Below, in pieces: positions 4,996 to 12,151 of a DNA stretch of 12,151 nucleotides (position 1 is its first letter; each line of letters opens with the position of its first letter). Source of the DNA: SIG588 sp045533175 (GTDB lineage Bacteria; Bacillota; Clostridia; Oscillospirales; Acutalibacteraceae); assembly GCA_045533175.1 (NCBI GenBank), contig JAZSHJ010000088.1, positions 1 to 12,151 of the forward strand. Direction: 5' to 3'. The notes below the pieces were generated by a model. It was not told the DNA's origin. It was given only the letters and a program-made list of their open reading frames with translations, and made no database searches. The position numbers and the translations under genes are program-made.

Positions 4996-7554
4996 ATGAG
5001 TCAAGAACGTCAATGTCCGTATATTTTGGAACCTGTATTTGACACGGGCGATCTGTGTATCGTCTCGGTCAATGCGGCGGATTACGCGCCCGATGCCACC
5101 GGCACCGAGGACGCCGCCCCCGCCATTCAGGAAGCGCTGAATCATTGCCATGAGATCGGCGGCGGCACGGTGTACCTGCCCGAAGGACGGTATGCCCTGC
5201 ATTCCCATCTCACCATTCCGCCCTCTGTCACCCTGCGCGGTGAATGGGTGCCAAACGCCGCCCCCAACCAAGGTCGCGGCACTATTTTGTGCGCATATTA
5301 CGGCAAAAACGATCCTGACGGCGAAGAACAGATCACCATGCTGGCCAGCACGGGACTTAAAAACTTGTATGTGTTCTATCCCGAACAGTCGGTGGCGGCA
5401 CGCATTCCCTATTCCCCCACCTTCCGTCAGCGCAACACCCGCGGTGCAGACAACATCACCCTCGAAAATGTGACGCTCGTCAACCCGTGGCGCGGCGGCC
5501 AATGCGGCCCCGAAGGCAACGAGTTGCACACGCTCAGAAACGTGTACATCACCCCGGTGAACGTCGGTTTCTTCATGGATCGCACCACCGATATCGGCCG
5601 TTTGATCGATGTATACATCGGCCCGAAATACTGGGCGGAGTTTACCCTCACTCCCGAATCCCAACCGATGAGCGATCGCGCACAGCGCGGACTTCGCGGC
5701 CACATGCTCAACCACGTGACGGGCGTGCTGATGGCGCGTTCCGACTGGGAATATGTATATAACGTGTTCATCGAATACTGCCACAACGGCTTTGCGGTGG
5801 TGGATTCCCCCTCCGGTGCGGCCAACGCCCAGTTCAGCAGTATGCACCTGCACAACTGCTTCATCGGCTTGCGTCTGCACAAGATGAACGGCGTGGGACT
5901 GGCCATGTCGGATTGCCGCATCACGGCGGATATCAAGGGGCTTTACGCCGCGGTTCACGCCGAAACGCGGTTTGATACGGTGGCGATGTTCAACGGTGTG
6001 GATGTGGAAGGCCCGTATCCGTTCGACGTGGTGTTGGACGGCCCCGGCTGGCTTTCCTTCACCAACTGTTCCTTCAACGGCTGGACCGACACCGCCTTCT
6101 TCCAGCGTAACGGCGGCCTGACGCTGATGCAATGTGCACTCGGCGAAGGGCGGCACATCACTATGACGGACGAAATGCTTTCGGCGCAGATTCTGGGCAA
6201 CACCTTTGCGGGCGGCGCGAAGATCGAAACACCCGCGGCGGTCGCGGCACAGGTGCAATTCTCCAACGAAGCGCTGAATCTGCCCGTCGCCCCCCGCGGC
6301 GGCCACAAAGCGAAACCCACCCCCTGCCGCCCCGCGGTGGATAGACTCTATTACGCTCCCGATTTCGGTGTCACCACCAACCCCGACGTGGATAACACAA
6401 CTCCTCTGCAAGCGGCGTTGGATGCGGCGGGACAAACCGGCGGTGTCGTATTTCTGCCCGGCGGTTGGTATCGCGTGGACGGCACAATTCACATCCCCGA
6501 CGGGGTGGAACTGCGCGGCGTGTTTGAAGTGCCCGCCCACACGCAAGGCGGCGGTGCGGTGTTGCGCACCACCCATGGCCACGGCTCGGAAGACGCCGCC
6601 CCCTTCATCACGATGGGTGAAGGCGCCGGTATCCGCGGCTTCGTGATCCAGCACCCAAACCAAAACTTCCGCGATCCCGTCGCCTATCCGTGGGCGGTGC
6701 AAAGTCGCGGCAAAAACGTGTACGCCATCGACGTGGTGTTCGTCAACTCCTGGCTCGGCCTGGATTTCGGCACCTATCCGTCCGACGGTCACTACATCTC
6801 CTACCTCGGCGGTGCGCCCATCCGTTGCGGCGTGTTCGTCGGCAACTGCGCCGGCGAAGGCTGGGTGGAAAACATCCAGTACAACACCCACTACTGGCCG
6901 CGTTCCAACTTTGAAAACCGGCCGCAAGGCGATGAGTGGCGCATCCATTGGCACAAGCAGATCGATCTGCTGGATGCTTTGGTGTTCGGCTACTGTGCAA
7001 ACGAACACGTGCTCGGCACCTTTGTGTTCGGTTCGCGTGCGGGCATTAAGTTCATCCTGCAGGATGGCAAGGGTACCCGCGGCAAGATCATCGGTCACGG
7101 CACCGACGGCGCAGAGATCAGCTTGCACTACATCGGTTGCGACGACGTGGATCTCGTGAACACCGAACTGGTGGCCATGGAATCCCCGAAGGATCGTATG
7201 TACATCCTCTCCGAACCCAACGCCACGGGCAAAATGCGCCTTTACAACTCGCTGATGTGGGGTCCCACCGATTACGGTTATATCCTGAAAGGCGGCGATC
7301 TGCACGTGCAGCAGACCAACCTGGTGCGCGGCAACCGCACCTTCTTCACGGTGGAGGGCGGCAAAAACGAGTTGGTCGGCAACTTCTTCTTCGAGCGCGT
7401 TCCCCACGTGGTGATGCGCGGCGGCAAACTCGATCTGATCGGTAACTTCCAGCGTTACGATACCAATGCTCAGGGCATTGATCGTATCCCCGACCTGATC
7501 GAAGACGTCACCGGCGGCGACTACACCGCAAAATACAACTGGAACCTGTTCTGA
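4996..7554 (+). CDS. Tandem pectate-lyase-like beta-helix protein, probable carbohydrate-active enzyme of unknown specificity
   Basis: An 852-residue protein with two copies of a right-handed parallel beta-helix unit of the Pectate_lyase_3 (GH28/GH55-like) type. Unit 1 opens at about residues 25-105 (VNAADYAPDATGTEDAAPAI, then GGGTVYLPEGRY and VTLRGEW). Unit 2 opens at about 456-530 (DFGVTTNPD, then GGVVFLPGGWYRV and VELRGVF). Later segments also match between the halves: ITMLASTGLKNLYVFYPEQ with ITMGEGAGIRGFVIQHPNQ, and VNPWRG with VNSWLG, so the gene arose by internal duplication. The N-terminus is polar, with no signal peptide, lipobox or membrane segment, so the protein looks cytosolic. 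The ATG at 4996 has AGGAGGG 8 nt upstream; a GTG at 4987 overlaps that site and is unlikely. Divergence from rhaBAD suggests action on an imported rhamnose-containing oligosaccharide, which is inference. I cannot assign catalytic residues or say whether it is a lyase, hydrolase or epimerase. Confidence 0.88.
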   Translation: MSQERQCPYILEPVFDTGDLCIVSVNAADYAPDATGTEDAAPAIQEALNHCHEIGGGTVYLPEGRYALHSHLTIPPSVTLRGEWVPNAAPNQGRGTILCAYYGKNDPDGEEQITMLASTGLKNLYVFYPEQSVAARIPYSPTFRQRNTRGADNITLENVTLVNPWRGGQCGPEGNELHTLRNVYITPVNVGFFMDRTTDIGRLIDVYIGPKYWAEFTLTPESQPMSDRAQRGLRGHMLNHVTGVLMARSDWEYVYNVFIEYCHNGFAVVDSPSGAANAQFSSMHLHNCFIGLRLHKMNGVGLAMSDCRITADIKGLYAAVHAETRFDTVAMFNGVDVEGPYPFDVVLDGPGWLSFTNCSFNGWTDTAFFQRNGGLTLMQCALGEGRHITMTDEMLSAQILGNTFAGGAKIETPAAVAAQVQFSNEALNLPVAPRGGHKAKPTPCRPAVDRLYYAPDFGVTTNPDVDNTTPLQAALDAAGQTGGVVFLPGGWYRVDGTIHIPDGVELRGVFEVPAHTQGGGAVLRTTHGHGSEDAAPFITMGEGAGIRGFVIQHPNQNFRDPVAYPWAVQSRGKNVYAIDVVFVNSWLGLDFGTYPSDGHYISYLGGAPIRCGVFVGNCAGEGWVENIQYNTHYWPRSNFENRPQGDEWRIHWHKQIDLLDALVFGYCANEHVLGTFVFGSRAGIKFILQDGKGTRGKIIGHGTDGAEISLHYIGCDDVDLVNTELVAMESPKDRMYILSEPNATGKMRLYNSLMWGPTDYGYILKGGDLHVQQTNLVRGNRTFFTVEGGKNELVGNFFFERVPHVVMRGGKLDLIGNFQRYDTNAQGIDRIPDLIEDVTGGDYTAKYNWNLF

Positions 7555-7563
7555 TAAAACAGC

Positions 7564-7601
7564 AAAACACCTCCGCGGCTGATGCCGCGGAGGTGTTTTT
7601 T
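7564..7601. terminator. Strong hairpin, probable bidirectional terminator
   Basis: A 16-bp perfect stem, AAAACACCTCCGCGGC (7564-7579) with its complement (7584-7599), encloses a TGAT loop. On the plus strand it ends in six T (7596-7601), 9 nt after the beta-helix stop codon. On the minus strand it ends in four T followed by another T-rich stretch, beyond the stop of the converging aminotransferase gene. It therefore probably serves both units. Confidence 0.9.
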
Positions 7602-7606
7602 CTTTC

Positions 7607-8773
7607 TTATGCCAACGCTTGTTTGATCTGTGCCACCCGCGCGTCCAGCACCTCGCGGTCGGCATCCGGATCCACTCCGATGTACACGACTTTCGACAGA
7701 ATTGCCAGCGTTTCGGGGCAACAATCCTTGCTATAGGGCGGTACGATATCGCGGTTCGCCTCCATCTTGAAGGGATCCATCAACGGATGGAACGCGCCGC
7801 GCCGTTCCAAAATCGGCGTCCAGTTGGAATACACGTGTTTATCTGTATCAATAGGCAACGTGCCGTAAATCCCTTCGGCCGTGGCAAACCGCCGTGCCTC
7901 TTCCTCACTATCAAACTGAATCGCCAACAAAATACCGCAATCCCCCTCGCTGTCGTTGGAGGGTGTAAAACGGCACACATTGGCCAGTTGTTCCATCATG
8001 TATTTCTTGTTCGTCCGCAGATCGCGCAGAATATCGTCCAGTTTAGTCAACTGCACCCGCAACACCGCCGCACACAGTTCATTGGAACGGAACTCGCTGC
8101 CGCAGAATCCTTCGGTGGAAAAATCCGACATCTGATCGCCGAAAAACGCCACCGCGCTACTGTCTTGATAAATCAGCGCCCGTTCAAACACCTCGCGATT
8201 ATCGGTCAAAAGTGCGCCGCCCTCCCCGCAGGAGATAACCTTGAAGAAATTAAAACTGAGCGCACCCGCATCGCCGATGGTGCCCAAACGCTTCCCGTTG
8301 TAACTGCCGCCGTCTGCCTGGCAGGCATCCTCCACCACAAACAGCCCGTGCCGCGCCGCGATCTCGCAGATCGCCTTCATGTTGCACGGGAACCCTTGAA
8401 TGTGCACGGGAATGATCGCTCGGGTGTGCGGTGTGATCTTGCGTTCCACGTCGGCGGACGAAATGGTAAGTGTTTCATCCACTTCGGCAATCACGGGGAT
8501 CGCCCCCGCCGCCACCACCGCCATGGCGGTGGCGATGTACGTATAGGCGGGCACAATAACCTGATCCCCCGGGCCGATACCAAGCGCCACCAGCGCAGAG
8601 GTAAGTGCCGCGTGTCCGCTGGTCATAAAGATGGGATACTTCGTCCCCATAATATCGGAAAGCGCCTCTTCCACCTTTTTCGATTCTTGCAAACCACCGT
8701 TGATCTTAAAAAGATCGCGAGTTTCGATCACACGTGCTACTTCCGCGATCTCTTCCTGCCCCATTCTGTACAT
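7607..8773 (-). CDS. DegT/DnrJ/EryC1/StrS family PLP aminotransferase
   Basis: A 388-residue fold-type I enzyme of the sugar aminotransferase family, which normally transfers an amino group from glutamate or glutamine to a keto-sugar or keto-cyclitol. Visible are TSGHAALTSAL at 51-61 (PLP phosphate binding), VEDACQADG with Asp149 (pyridine nitrogen), and FNFFKVISCGEGGAL with Lys178 as the PLP lysine. The length is typical. The ATG at 8773 has AGGAG 9 nt upstream; the next in-frame ATG (8764) is too far from it. It lies 3 nt after the stop of the ceramidase-like frame, so both belong to one operon. No nucleotide-sugar, cell-wall or antibiotic genes surround it, so the usual roles in surface glycans or antibiotic sugars have no contextual support. 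The substrate is unknown. Confidence 0.93.
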   Translation of the reverse strand: MYRMGQEEIAEVARVIETRDLFKINGGLQESKKVEEALSDIMGTKYPIFMTSGHAALTSALVALGIGPGDQVIVPAYTYIATAMAVVAAGAIPVIAEVDETLTISSADVERKITPHTRAIIPVHIQGFPCNMKAICEIAARHGLFVVEDACQADGGSYNGKRLGTIGDAGALSFNFFKVISCGEGGALLTDNREVFERALIYQDSSAVAFFGDQMSDFSTEGFCGSEFRSNELCAAVLRVQLTKLDDILRDLRTNKKYMMEQLANVCRFTPSNDSEGDCGILLAIQFDSEEEARRFATAEGIYGTLPIDTDKHVYSNWTPILERRGAFHPLMDPFKMEANRDIVPPYSKDCCPETLAILSKVVYIGVDPDADREVLDARVAQIKQALA

Positions 8774-8776
8774 CTC

Positions 8777-9340
8777 TTATTTCTCCTCTTCGGTGGTCAC
8801 ATCGCCAATGTGTGCCACCGTCTTTTTTATCAGTTCAAAATCCGCATGGTCACAAAACGGTTGCAGATGGCGATAGGAAAACATCTCCACCTCATATCCA
8901 CCGCGACACAGCGCATCTTCCGTCACAAAATAACTCTCATCGCCGTTGGTGATCGAAAGCGGCAACACAACGCGTTTTTTACATTCGCGTTGTATACGCA
9001 ACCCGATCTCCGCAAACAACTCATACGGAAACGCGGCAAACACCACGTCTCCCAACGCGATCACCGTCTGCGAAAATCCGCGTGCGGCAACATCCGAAAG
9101 CCCTTCTTCATACGATCGGATAACATCTTCCAGATGCGCACGGATCATACCGTCCGCGTTCACGGCGGCCTCTTTGTATTTCTCCCACATTCGTCGGGCC
9201 TCCGCTTCGGCCATGCGCGGTTTCAACGGCAAGGAAACGGAGCGCACCGACACGGCGAGCGACACGTTTTTGTGTGCGGGCAGAGTTTCAAAAATCCGCA
9301 CCGCATCCGCCGCTGCTTTTCCCCCCCAGTTCACGCACAT
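8777..9340 (-). CDS. Ceramidase-like hydrolase, C-terminal part in a shifted frame
   Basis: Second half of the gene whose first half lies at 9288-10082, in a different frame. It is homologous to the rear part of the neutral/alkaline non-lysosomal ceramidase family. Features are GDVVFAAFPYELFAEIG, whose Glu matches the zinc-ligand region of the family, and the later ITNGDESYFVTEDAL and GGYE segment that shapes the active site. The first ATG of the frame (9340) lies inside the upstream coding sequence with no ribosome binding site, so independent translation is unlikely. Removing one base from the C7 run at 9321-9327 fuses both halves into a continuous protein of about 434 residues, reading RELGGKAAADAVRIF across the joint. 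The stop codon lies 3 nt before the aminotransferase ATG. It is either inactive, wrongly sequenced or reached by frameshifting. Confidence 0.75.
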   Translation of the reverse strand: MCVNWGGKAAADAVRIFETLPAHKNVSLAVSVRSVSLPLKPRMAEAEARRMWEKYKEAAVNADGMIRAHLEDVIRSYEEGLSDVAARGFSQTVIALGDVVFAAFPYELFAEIGLRIQRECKKRVVLPLSITNGDESYFVTEDALCRGGYEVEMFSYRHLQPFCDHADFELIKKTVAHIGDVTTEEEK

Positions 9341-10082
9341 AGGACATATTCCCCACGGTCTGTCCGTTGGAAATACGCGGGCCGCTGTCCCCCACCGTAC
9401 CGTTGAAAAAGGCAGTCATCCCACCGCTGTACGTTTCCAGCGCATCCACCATCACACCCGACCAATCGCGGCTGATCTCGTGATTCATCCCCGCCGCCGT
9501 GCCGTGTGCACCGTAGTGGATCATATTGGCCACCGTGCAGCCGTTCTCATCCGCAAAGGAGATCACCGTCATACGGCGATCGCACACTCCCCACGGATTT
9601 TGTCCAAACACAATGCGGTTTTCGCCGTTCAATTCGCGGCGGTTCACCCCCACCGCGCTGTCCCCGCACGCCACCGCCATTGTCACCGGGCAAGAATTCG
9701 CCGTTGCACGTGCGGTCGCCTGCAAAACAGCGGGGATGAACACCCCTTCGATATACGGCATATCCAGATCGCCCCAACCAATGCCTCCCGCTACGTTCGG
9801 TGCGGAATGGGTATGGGTGGCACACAGCATGCAACATCCTGCAGGAATCGAAAACTGTTGCTCGATCATCAAACGGATACGGTCGCAAAGGGTGGTGTTT
9901 ATCTCGCACACCGTGAGGTTCACCATCAGCGCCTGCACGTTGCCTTGTCGGAAATAAAATGCCGTCGCGGTAAGGTCATCCGCCACCGCTTCGGAAAACA
10001 CGTCGGGTTCATAACCGTACAGACATCCGCCCACCGCAGGGGTGATCACTTCGCGCGCCACACCCAGTTGCAATGCTGCCAT
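9288..10082 (-). CDS. Ceramidase-like hydrolase, N-terminal part (frameshifted gene)
   Basis: First 264 residues of a neutral/alkaline ceramidase-like protein, a zinc amidohydrolase family whose characterised members split N-acyl sphingosine. Clostridial relatives are short, uncharacterised and probably act on other substrates. Visible motifs are AREVITP near the start, ATHTHSAPN with His90 and His92 (zinc site region), MIHYGAHGT near 187-195, NHEISRDWSG at 200-209 and FFNGTVGDSGPR at 225-236, the nucleophile region in this family. No signal peptide is visible, so it appears cytosolic. After about residue 254 the frame leaves the family and stops 10 codons later (GGKSSGGCGADF), because of one extra G in a run of seven. 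The start at 10082 has a G-rich ribosome binding site (AGGGGGG) 7 nt upstream and an extended -10 promoter. It is the first gene of an operon with the DegT-type aminotransferase. Confidence 0.82.
   Translation of the reverse strand: MAALQLGVAREVITPAVGGCLYGYEPDVFSEAVADDLTATAFYFRQGNVQALMVNLTVCEINTTLCDRIRLMIEQQFSIPAGCCMLCATHTHSAPNVAGGIGWGDLDMPYIEGVFIPAVLQATARATANSCPVTMAVACGDSAVGVNRRELNGENRIVFGQNPWGVCDRRMTVISFADENGCTVANMIHYGAHGTAAGMNHEISRDWSGVMVDALETYSGGMTAFFNGTVGDSGPRISNGQTVGNMSYVRELGGKSSGGCGADF
9321..9327 (-). other. Seven-base homopolymer at the frameshift point
   Basis: The plus strand has CCCCCCC here, that is seven G followed by AAAA in the coding strand. With seven G the frame reads L-G-G-K-S-S-G and soon stops. 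With six G it reads L-G-G-K-A-A-A-D-A-V and continues through the rest of the family. The run is the obvious site of the indel. Confidence 0.85.
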
Positions 10083-10110
10083 TCCGTATCCCCCCTTTTT
10101 CCATAATCGT

Positions 10111-10139
10111 ATTGTAACATATCCTCATGAAAAAGTACA
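10111..10139 (-). promoter_or_regulatory. Extended -10 promoter of the ceramidase-like/aminotransferase operon
   Basis: On the minus strand, TACAAT (10116-10111) is preceded by TGT, giving an extended -10. A weak -35 box, TGTACT (10139-10134), lies 17 bp upstream. The transcript would begin near 10104, about 21 nt before the start codon. Confidence 0.6.
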
Positions 10140-10176
10140 CCCTTTCCCATCGCGTTTACCCGTTTTTTCTTAGGGG

Positions 10177-10206
10177 TTGCAATCTTAGTCAATACTATGA
10201 TATAAT
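10177..10206 (+). promoter_or_regulatory. Sigma-A promoter of lepA
   Basis: TTGCAA (10177-10182) and a perfect TATAAT (10201-10206) are separated by 18 bp. The transcript would start near 10213, giving a leader of about 37 nt with GAGGTG as ribosome binding site. The promoter is back-to-back with that of the ceramidase-like operon. Confidence 0.78.
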
Positions 10207-10249
10207 GATATATCTATGAATTTAAAATCTCAACACGCGAGGTGTCTTT

Positions 10250-12061
10250 ATGTCCTTTCCCCGTGACCATATTCGCAACTTCTGCATCATCGCCCATATC
10301 GACCACGGCAAATCCACCTTGGCCGACCGTCTGCTGGAAAAGACCAACACGGTGGCTCTGCGCGATATGGCCGATCAGTTGCTCGACAGCATGGATCTGG
10401 AGCGTGAGCGCGGCATAACCATCAAAGCGCACGCCATTTCCCTCACATATAAGGCCGACGACGGCGAAACCTATCTGTTCAATCTGATCGACACGCCCGG
10501 TCACGTGGACTTTAACTACGAAGTATCCCGTTCGCTCGCCGCGTGCGAAGGCGCGATCCTTATCGTGGATGCGTCACAGGGCGTGGAAGCGCAAACCCTT
10601 GCCAACACCTATCTCGCGTTGGAACACGATCTGGAGATCGTACCCGTGGTGAATAAGATCGACTTGCCCGCCGCCGATCCCGACCGCGCCTGCCGCGAAG
10701 TGGAGGACATCATCGGCATTGAAGCGCAAGACGCTCCTCGTATTTCCGCCAAAAACGGCATCAATATCGAAGCGGTGCTGGAATCCATCGTGCAAAAAAT
10801 GCCGCCCCCCGAAGGGGACGACAACGCACCCCTGCAAGCACTCATTTTCGATAGTTATTACGACAGTTACAAAGGCGTTATCGTGTATCTGCGCGTAAAG
10901 GAAGGCACCGTAAAAAACGGTGACACCATCCGCATGATGGCCACGGGCGCGGAGTTTTTGGTGGTGGAAACGGGCATTATGCGTCCCGGTAAACTGGAAC
11001 CCACAGGCGTGCTTCGTGCAGGTGAAGTGGGCTACATCGCCGCTTCCATCAAAACGGTAAGCGACGCCCGCGTGGGCGATACCGTCACCCTCGCCGCCCG
11101 CCCTGCATCCGAACCTCTGCCGGGTTACCGCAAGGTGAACCCCATGGTGTTCTGCGGCATCTTCCCCGCCGATTCCGCGCGATATCCCGATCTGCGTGAA
11201 GCACTCGAACGTCTGCAGTTGAACGACGCGTCTTTAACGTTTGAACCCGAAACCTCGGTCGCACTCGGCTTCGGTTTCCGTTGCGGATTTTTGGGCTTAT
11301 TGCACATGGAGATCATCCAAGAACGTCTGGAACGCGAATACGATCTTGACATCATCACCACCGCCCCCTCGGTTATCTACCGTTTAACCATGAGCGACGG
11401 CAGCGTGCAATATATTGATAACCCCACCAACTATCCCGATCCCGGCAGTATCTCTGCGGCGGAAGAACCCATCGCAGATGCGCACATCTTCTCCCCCACC
11501 GATTACGTGGGCAACATCATGGAACTGTGCCAAGAACGCCGCGGCATCTTCAAAGGGATGACCTATCTGGATCCCACCCGCGTGGACATTCATTACGAAC
11601 TGCCGTTGGGCGAGATCATCTACGATTTCTTTGATGCGCTCAAATCCCGCACCAAAGGATACGCGAGTTTCGATTACGAAATGAAAGGATACGTACCCTC
11701 CAAGCTCGTCAAGTTGGACGTGTTGCTCAACGGCGACATTGTGGACGCACTCTCCTTCATCGTGTTTGAAGAAAACGCCTATTCCCGCGCCCGCCGTCTG
11801 TGCGAACGTTTGAAGGATAACATCCCCCGCCAGTTGTTTGAAGTACCTATTCAAGCAGCCATCGGCGGCAAGGTCATCGCACGCGAAACCGTTCGCGCCA
11901 TGCGCAAAGACGTACTTGCCAAATGTTACGGCGGTGATATCACCCGCAAGAAGAAGTTGCTTGAAAAGCAAAAGGAAGGCAAAAAGCGGATGCGCCAGCT
12001 CGGTTCGGTGGAAGTTCCGCAAGAAGCCTTCATGGCGGTACTCAAACTAGGGGACGACTGA
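10250..12061 (+). CDS. lepA: Elongation factor 4 (LepA), ribosome-associated GTPase
   Basis: A 603-residue translational GTPase of standard length that binds the ribosome and influences elongation/back-translocation and initiation. The G domain shows G1 AHIDHGKS at 15-22, the switch I RGIT at 54-57, G3 DTPGH at 81-85 with the catalytic His85, and G4 NKID at 135-138. EF-G-like domains II, III and V follow (for example GFRCGFLGLLHMEI). The LepA-specific C-terminal domain ends with RKDVLAKCYGGDITRKKKL, KQKEGKKRM and VEVPQEAF. The ATG at 10250 has GAGG 7 nt upstream. It has its own promoter and does not share an operon with the genes to its left. The base composition and codon pattern look like those of its neighbours. 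Confidence 0.98.
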   Translation: MSFPRDHIRNFCIIAHIDHGKSTLADRLLEKTNTVALRDMADQLLDSMDLERERGITIKAHAISLTYKADDGETYLFNLIDTPGHVDFNYEVSRSLAACEGAILIVDASQGVEAQTLANTYLALEHDLEIVPVVNKIDLPAADPDRACREVEDIIGIEAQDAPRISAKNGINIEAVLESIVQKMPPPEGDDNAPLQALIFDSYYDSYKGVIVYLRVKEGTVKNGDTIRMMATGAEFLVVETGIMRPGKLEPTGVLRAGEVGYIAASIKTVSDARVGDTVTLAARPASEPLPGYRKVNPMVFCGIFPADSARYPDLREALERLQLNDASLTFEPETSVALGFGFRCGFLGLLHMEIIQERLEREYDLDIITTAPSVIYRLTMSDGSVQYIDNPTNYPDPGSISAAEEPIADAHIFSPTDYVGNIMELCQERRGIFKGMTYLDPTRVDIHYELPLGEIIYDFFDALKSRTKGYASFDYEMKGYVPSKLVKLDVLLNGDIVDALSFIVFEENAYSRARRLCERLKDNIPRQLFEVPIQAAIGGKVIARETVRAMRKDVLAKCYGGDITRKKKLLEKQKEGKKRMRQLGSVEVPQEAFMAVLKLGDD

Positions 12062-12086
12062 AGTTGAGTGCTTCGCACTCAACTTC
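12060..12086 (+). terminator. Perfect 12-bp hairpin directly after lepA
   Basis: GAAGTTGAGTGC (12060-12071) and GCACTCAACTTC (12075-12086) form a perfect stem with a TTC loop. The stem begins inside the lepA TGA stop codon. No T-run follows, so it is not a textbook intrinsic terminator; it may protect the 3' end of the transcript or be part of a dispersed palindromic repeat together with the next element. Confidence 0.45.
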
Positions 12087-12088
12087 CC

Positions 12089-12151
12089 GGAGTTTTGGTT
12101 TGTCAGTCTCCCGACTGCCATTTCGGCCAAGCCGAAACCACCAAAACGTCC
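12089..12151. repeat. Branched inverted-repeat element at the right edge
   Basis: An outer stem GGA+GTTTTGG (12089-12098) pairs with CCAAAAC+TCC (12141-12147 and 12149-12151) with one bulged G at 12148. It encloses two hairpins: CAGTC/GACTG with a TCCC loop (12104-12117) and TTTCGGC/GCCGAAA with a CAA loop (12121-12137). The result is a three-way-junction shape in either DNA strand or RNA. The window ends exactly at the outer stem, so the element may extend further. It resembles a dispersed structured intergenic repeat, but copy number cannot be judged here. Confidence 0.5.

Noticed and set aside
4903..7665. A 920-codon open frame on the minus strand opposite the beta-helix gene
   Set aside because: It is rich in His, Val, Gly and Arg without any recognisable domain, crosses the promoter region and terminator of the real gene, and has no ribosome binding site. 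It is the antisense shadow of a G+C-biased coding frame.
9315..9330. Programmed ribosomal frameshifting at the G7-A4 tract
   Set aside because: Reaching the second frame needs a +1 shift, while GGGAAAA-like tracts favour -1 slippage. I see no clear stimulatory stem or rare-codon stall, so an indel is simpler.
9288..9340. The idea that the two ceramidase-like frames are two overlapping genes
   Set aside because: The family motifs are divided between them in order, the second frame has no ribosome binding site, and one base change in the G7 run joins them exactly.
7619..9406. A 595-codon open frame on the plus strand opposite the aminotransferase and ceramidase-like genes
   Set aside because: The composition is shadow-like (His, Arg, Gln rich) and no domain is visible. 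It starts just past the terminator without a promoter.

Overview
The window (about 55% GC by eye) looks like chromosomal DNA from a low-motility-of-genes, gut-type Clostridia relative (Firmicutes/Bacillota, possibly Oscillospirales). This rests on AGGAGG-type ribosome binding sites, sigma-A promoters, an Lrp/AsnC-aminotransferase pair of the Bacillus AlaR-AlaT kind, a compact L-rhamnose operon and a standard lepA. The taxonomic placement is inference. I see no insertion sequences, phage genes, rRNA, tRNA or CRISPR array.

Layout. (1) Positions 1-1206, minus strand: an Lrp/AsnC regulator followed after 3 nt by a class I/II PLP aminotransferase that runs off the left edge. The regulator has a strong promoter with an AT-rich inverted repeat around it. 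(2) Positions 1224-4780, minus strand: a complete L-rhamnose operon in the order rhaB (rhamnulokinase), rhaA (isomerase), rhaD (aldolase), with its own promoter and a terminator. Its products turn L-rhamnose into L-rhamnulose, L-rhamnulose 1-phosphate, then dihydroxyacetone phosphate plus L-lactaldehyde. No rhamnose transporter, mutarotase or regulator lies in the window. (3) Positions 4713-4995: a 283-bp divergent regulatory region. (4) Positions 4996-7554, plus strand: an 852-residue protein made of two tandem pectate-lyase-like beta-helix units without a visible signal peptide, divergent from rhaB. Its location suggests it may release or process an imported rhamnose-containing glycan, which is unproven. 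(5) Positions 7564-7601: a strong hairpin that probably terminates both converging transcription units.

(6) Positions 7607-10139, minus strand: a two-gene operon. The first gene encodes a neutral-ceramidase-like hydrolase that is split by a one-base frameshift in a run of seven G (coding strand). The second encodes a DegT/DnrJ/EryC1/StrS-type PLP aminotransferase. Their joint substrate is unknown. (7) Positions 10177-12061, plus strand: lepA (elongation factor 4) with its own promoter. It is followed by a perfect 12-bp hairpin and then by a branched set of nested inverted repeats that fills the right edge.

The points most worth following up are the cytoplasmic-looking duplicated beta-helix protein beside the rhamnose operon, the ceramidase-like frameshift that separates conserved parts of the enzyme, a 13-nt motif shared by the asnC-like and rhaB leaders, and the structured element after lepA. 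I do not see a clear, wholly new multi-gene system; the beta-helix/rhamnose pairing is the best candidate for undescribed biochemistry.
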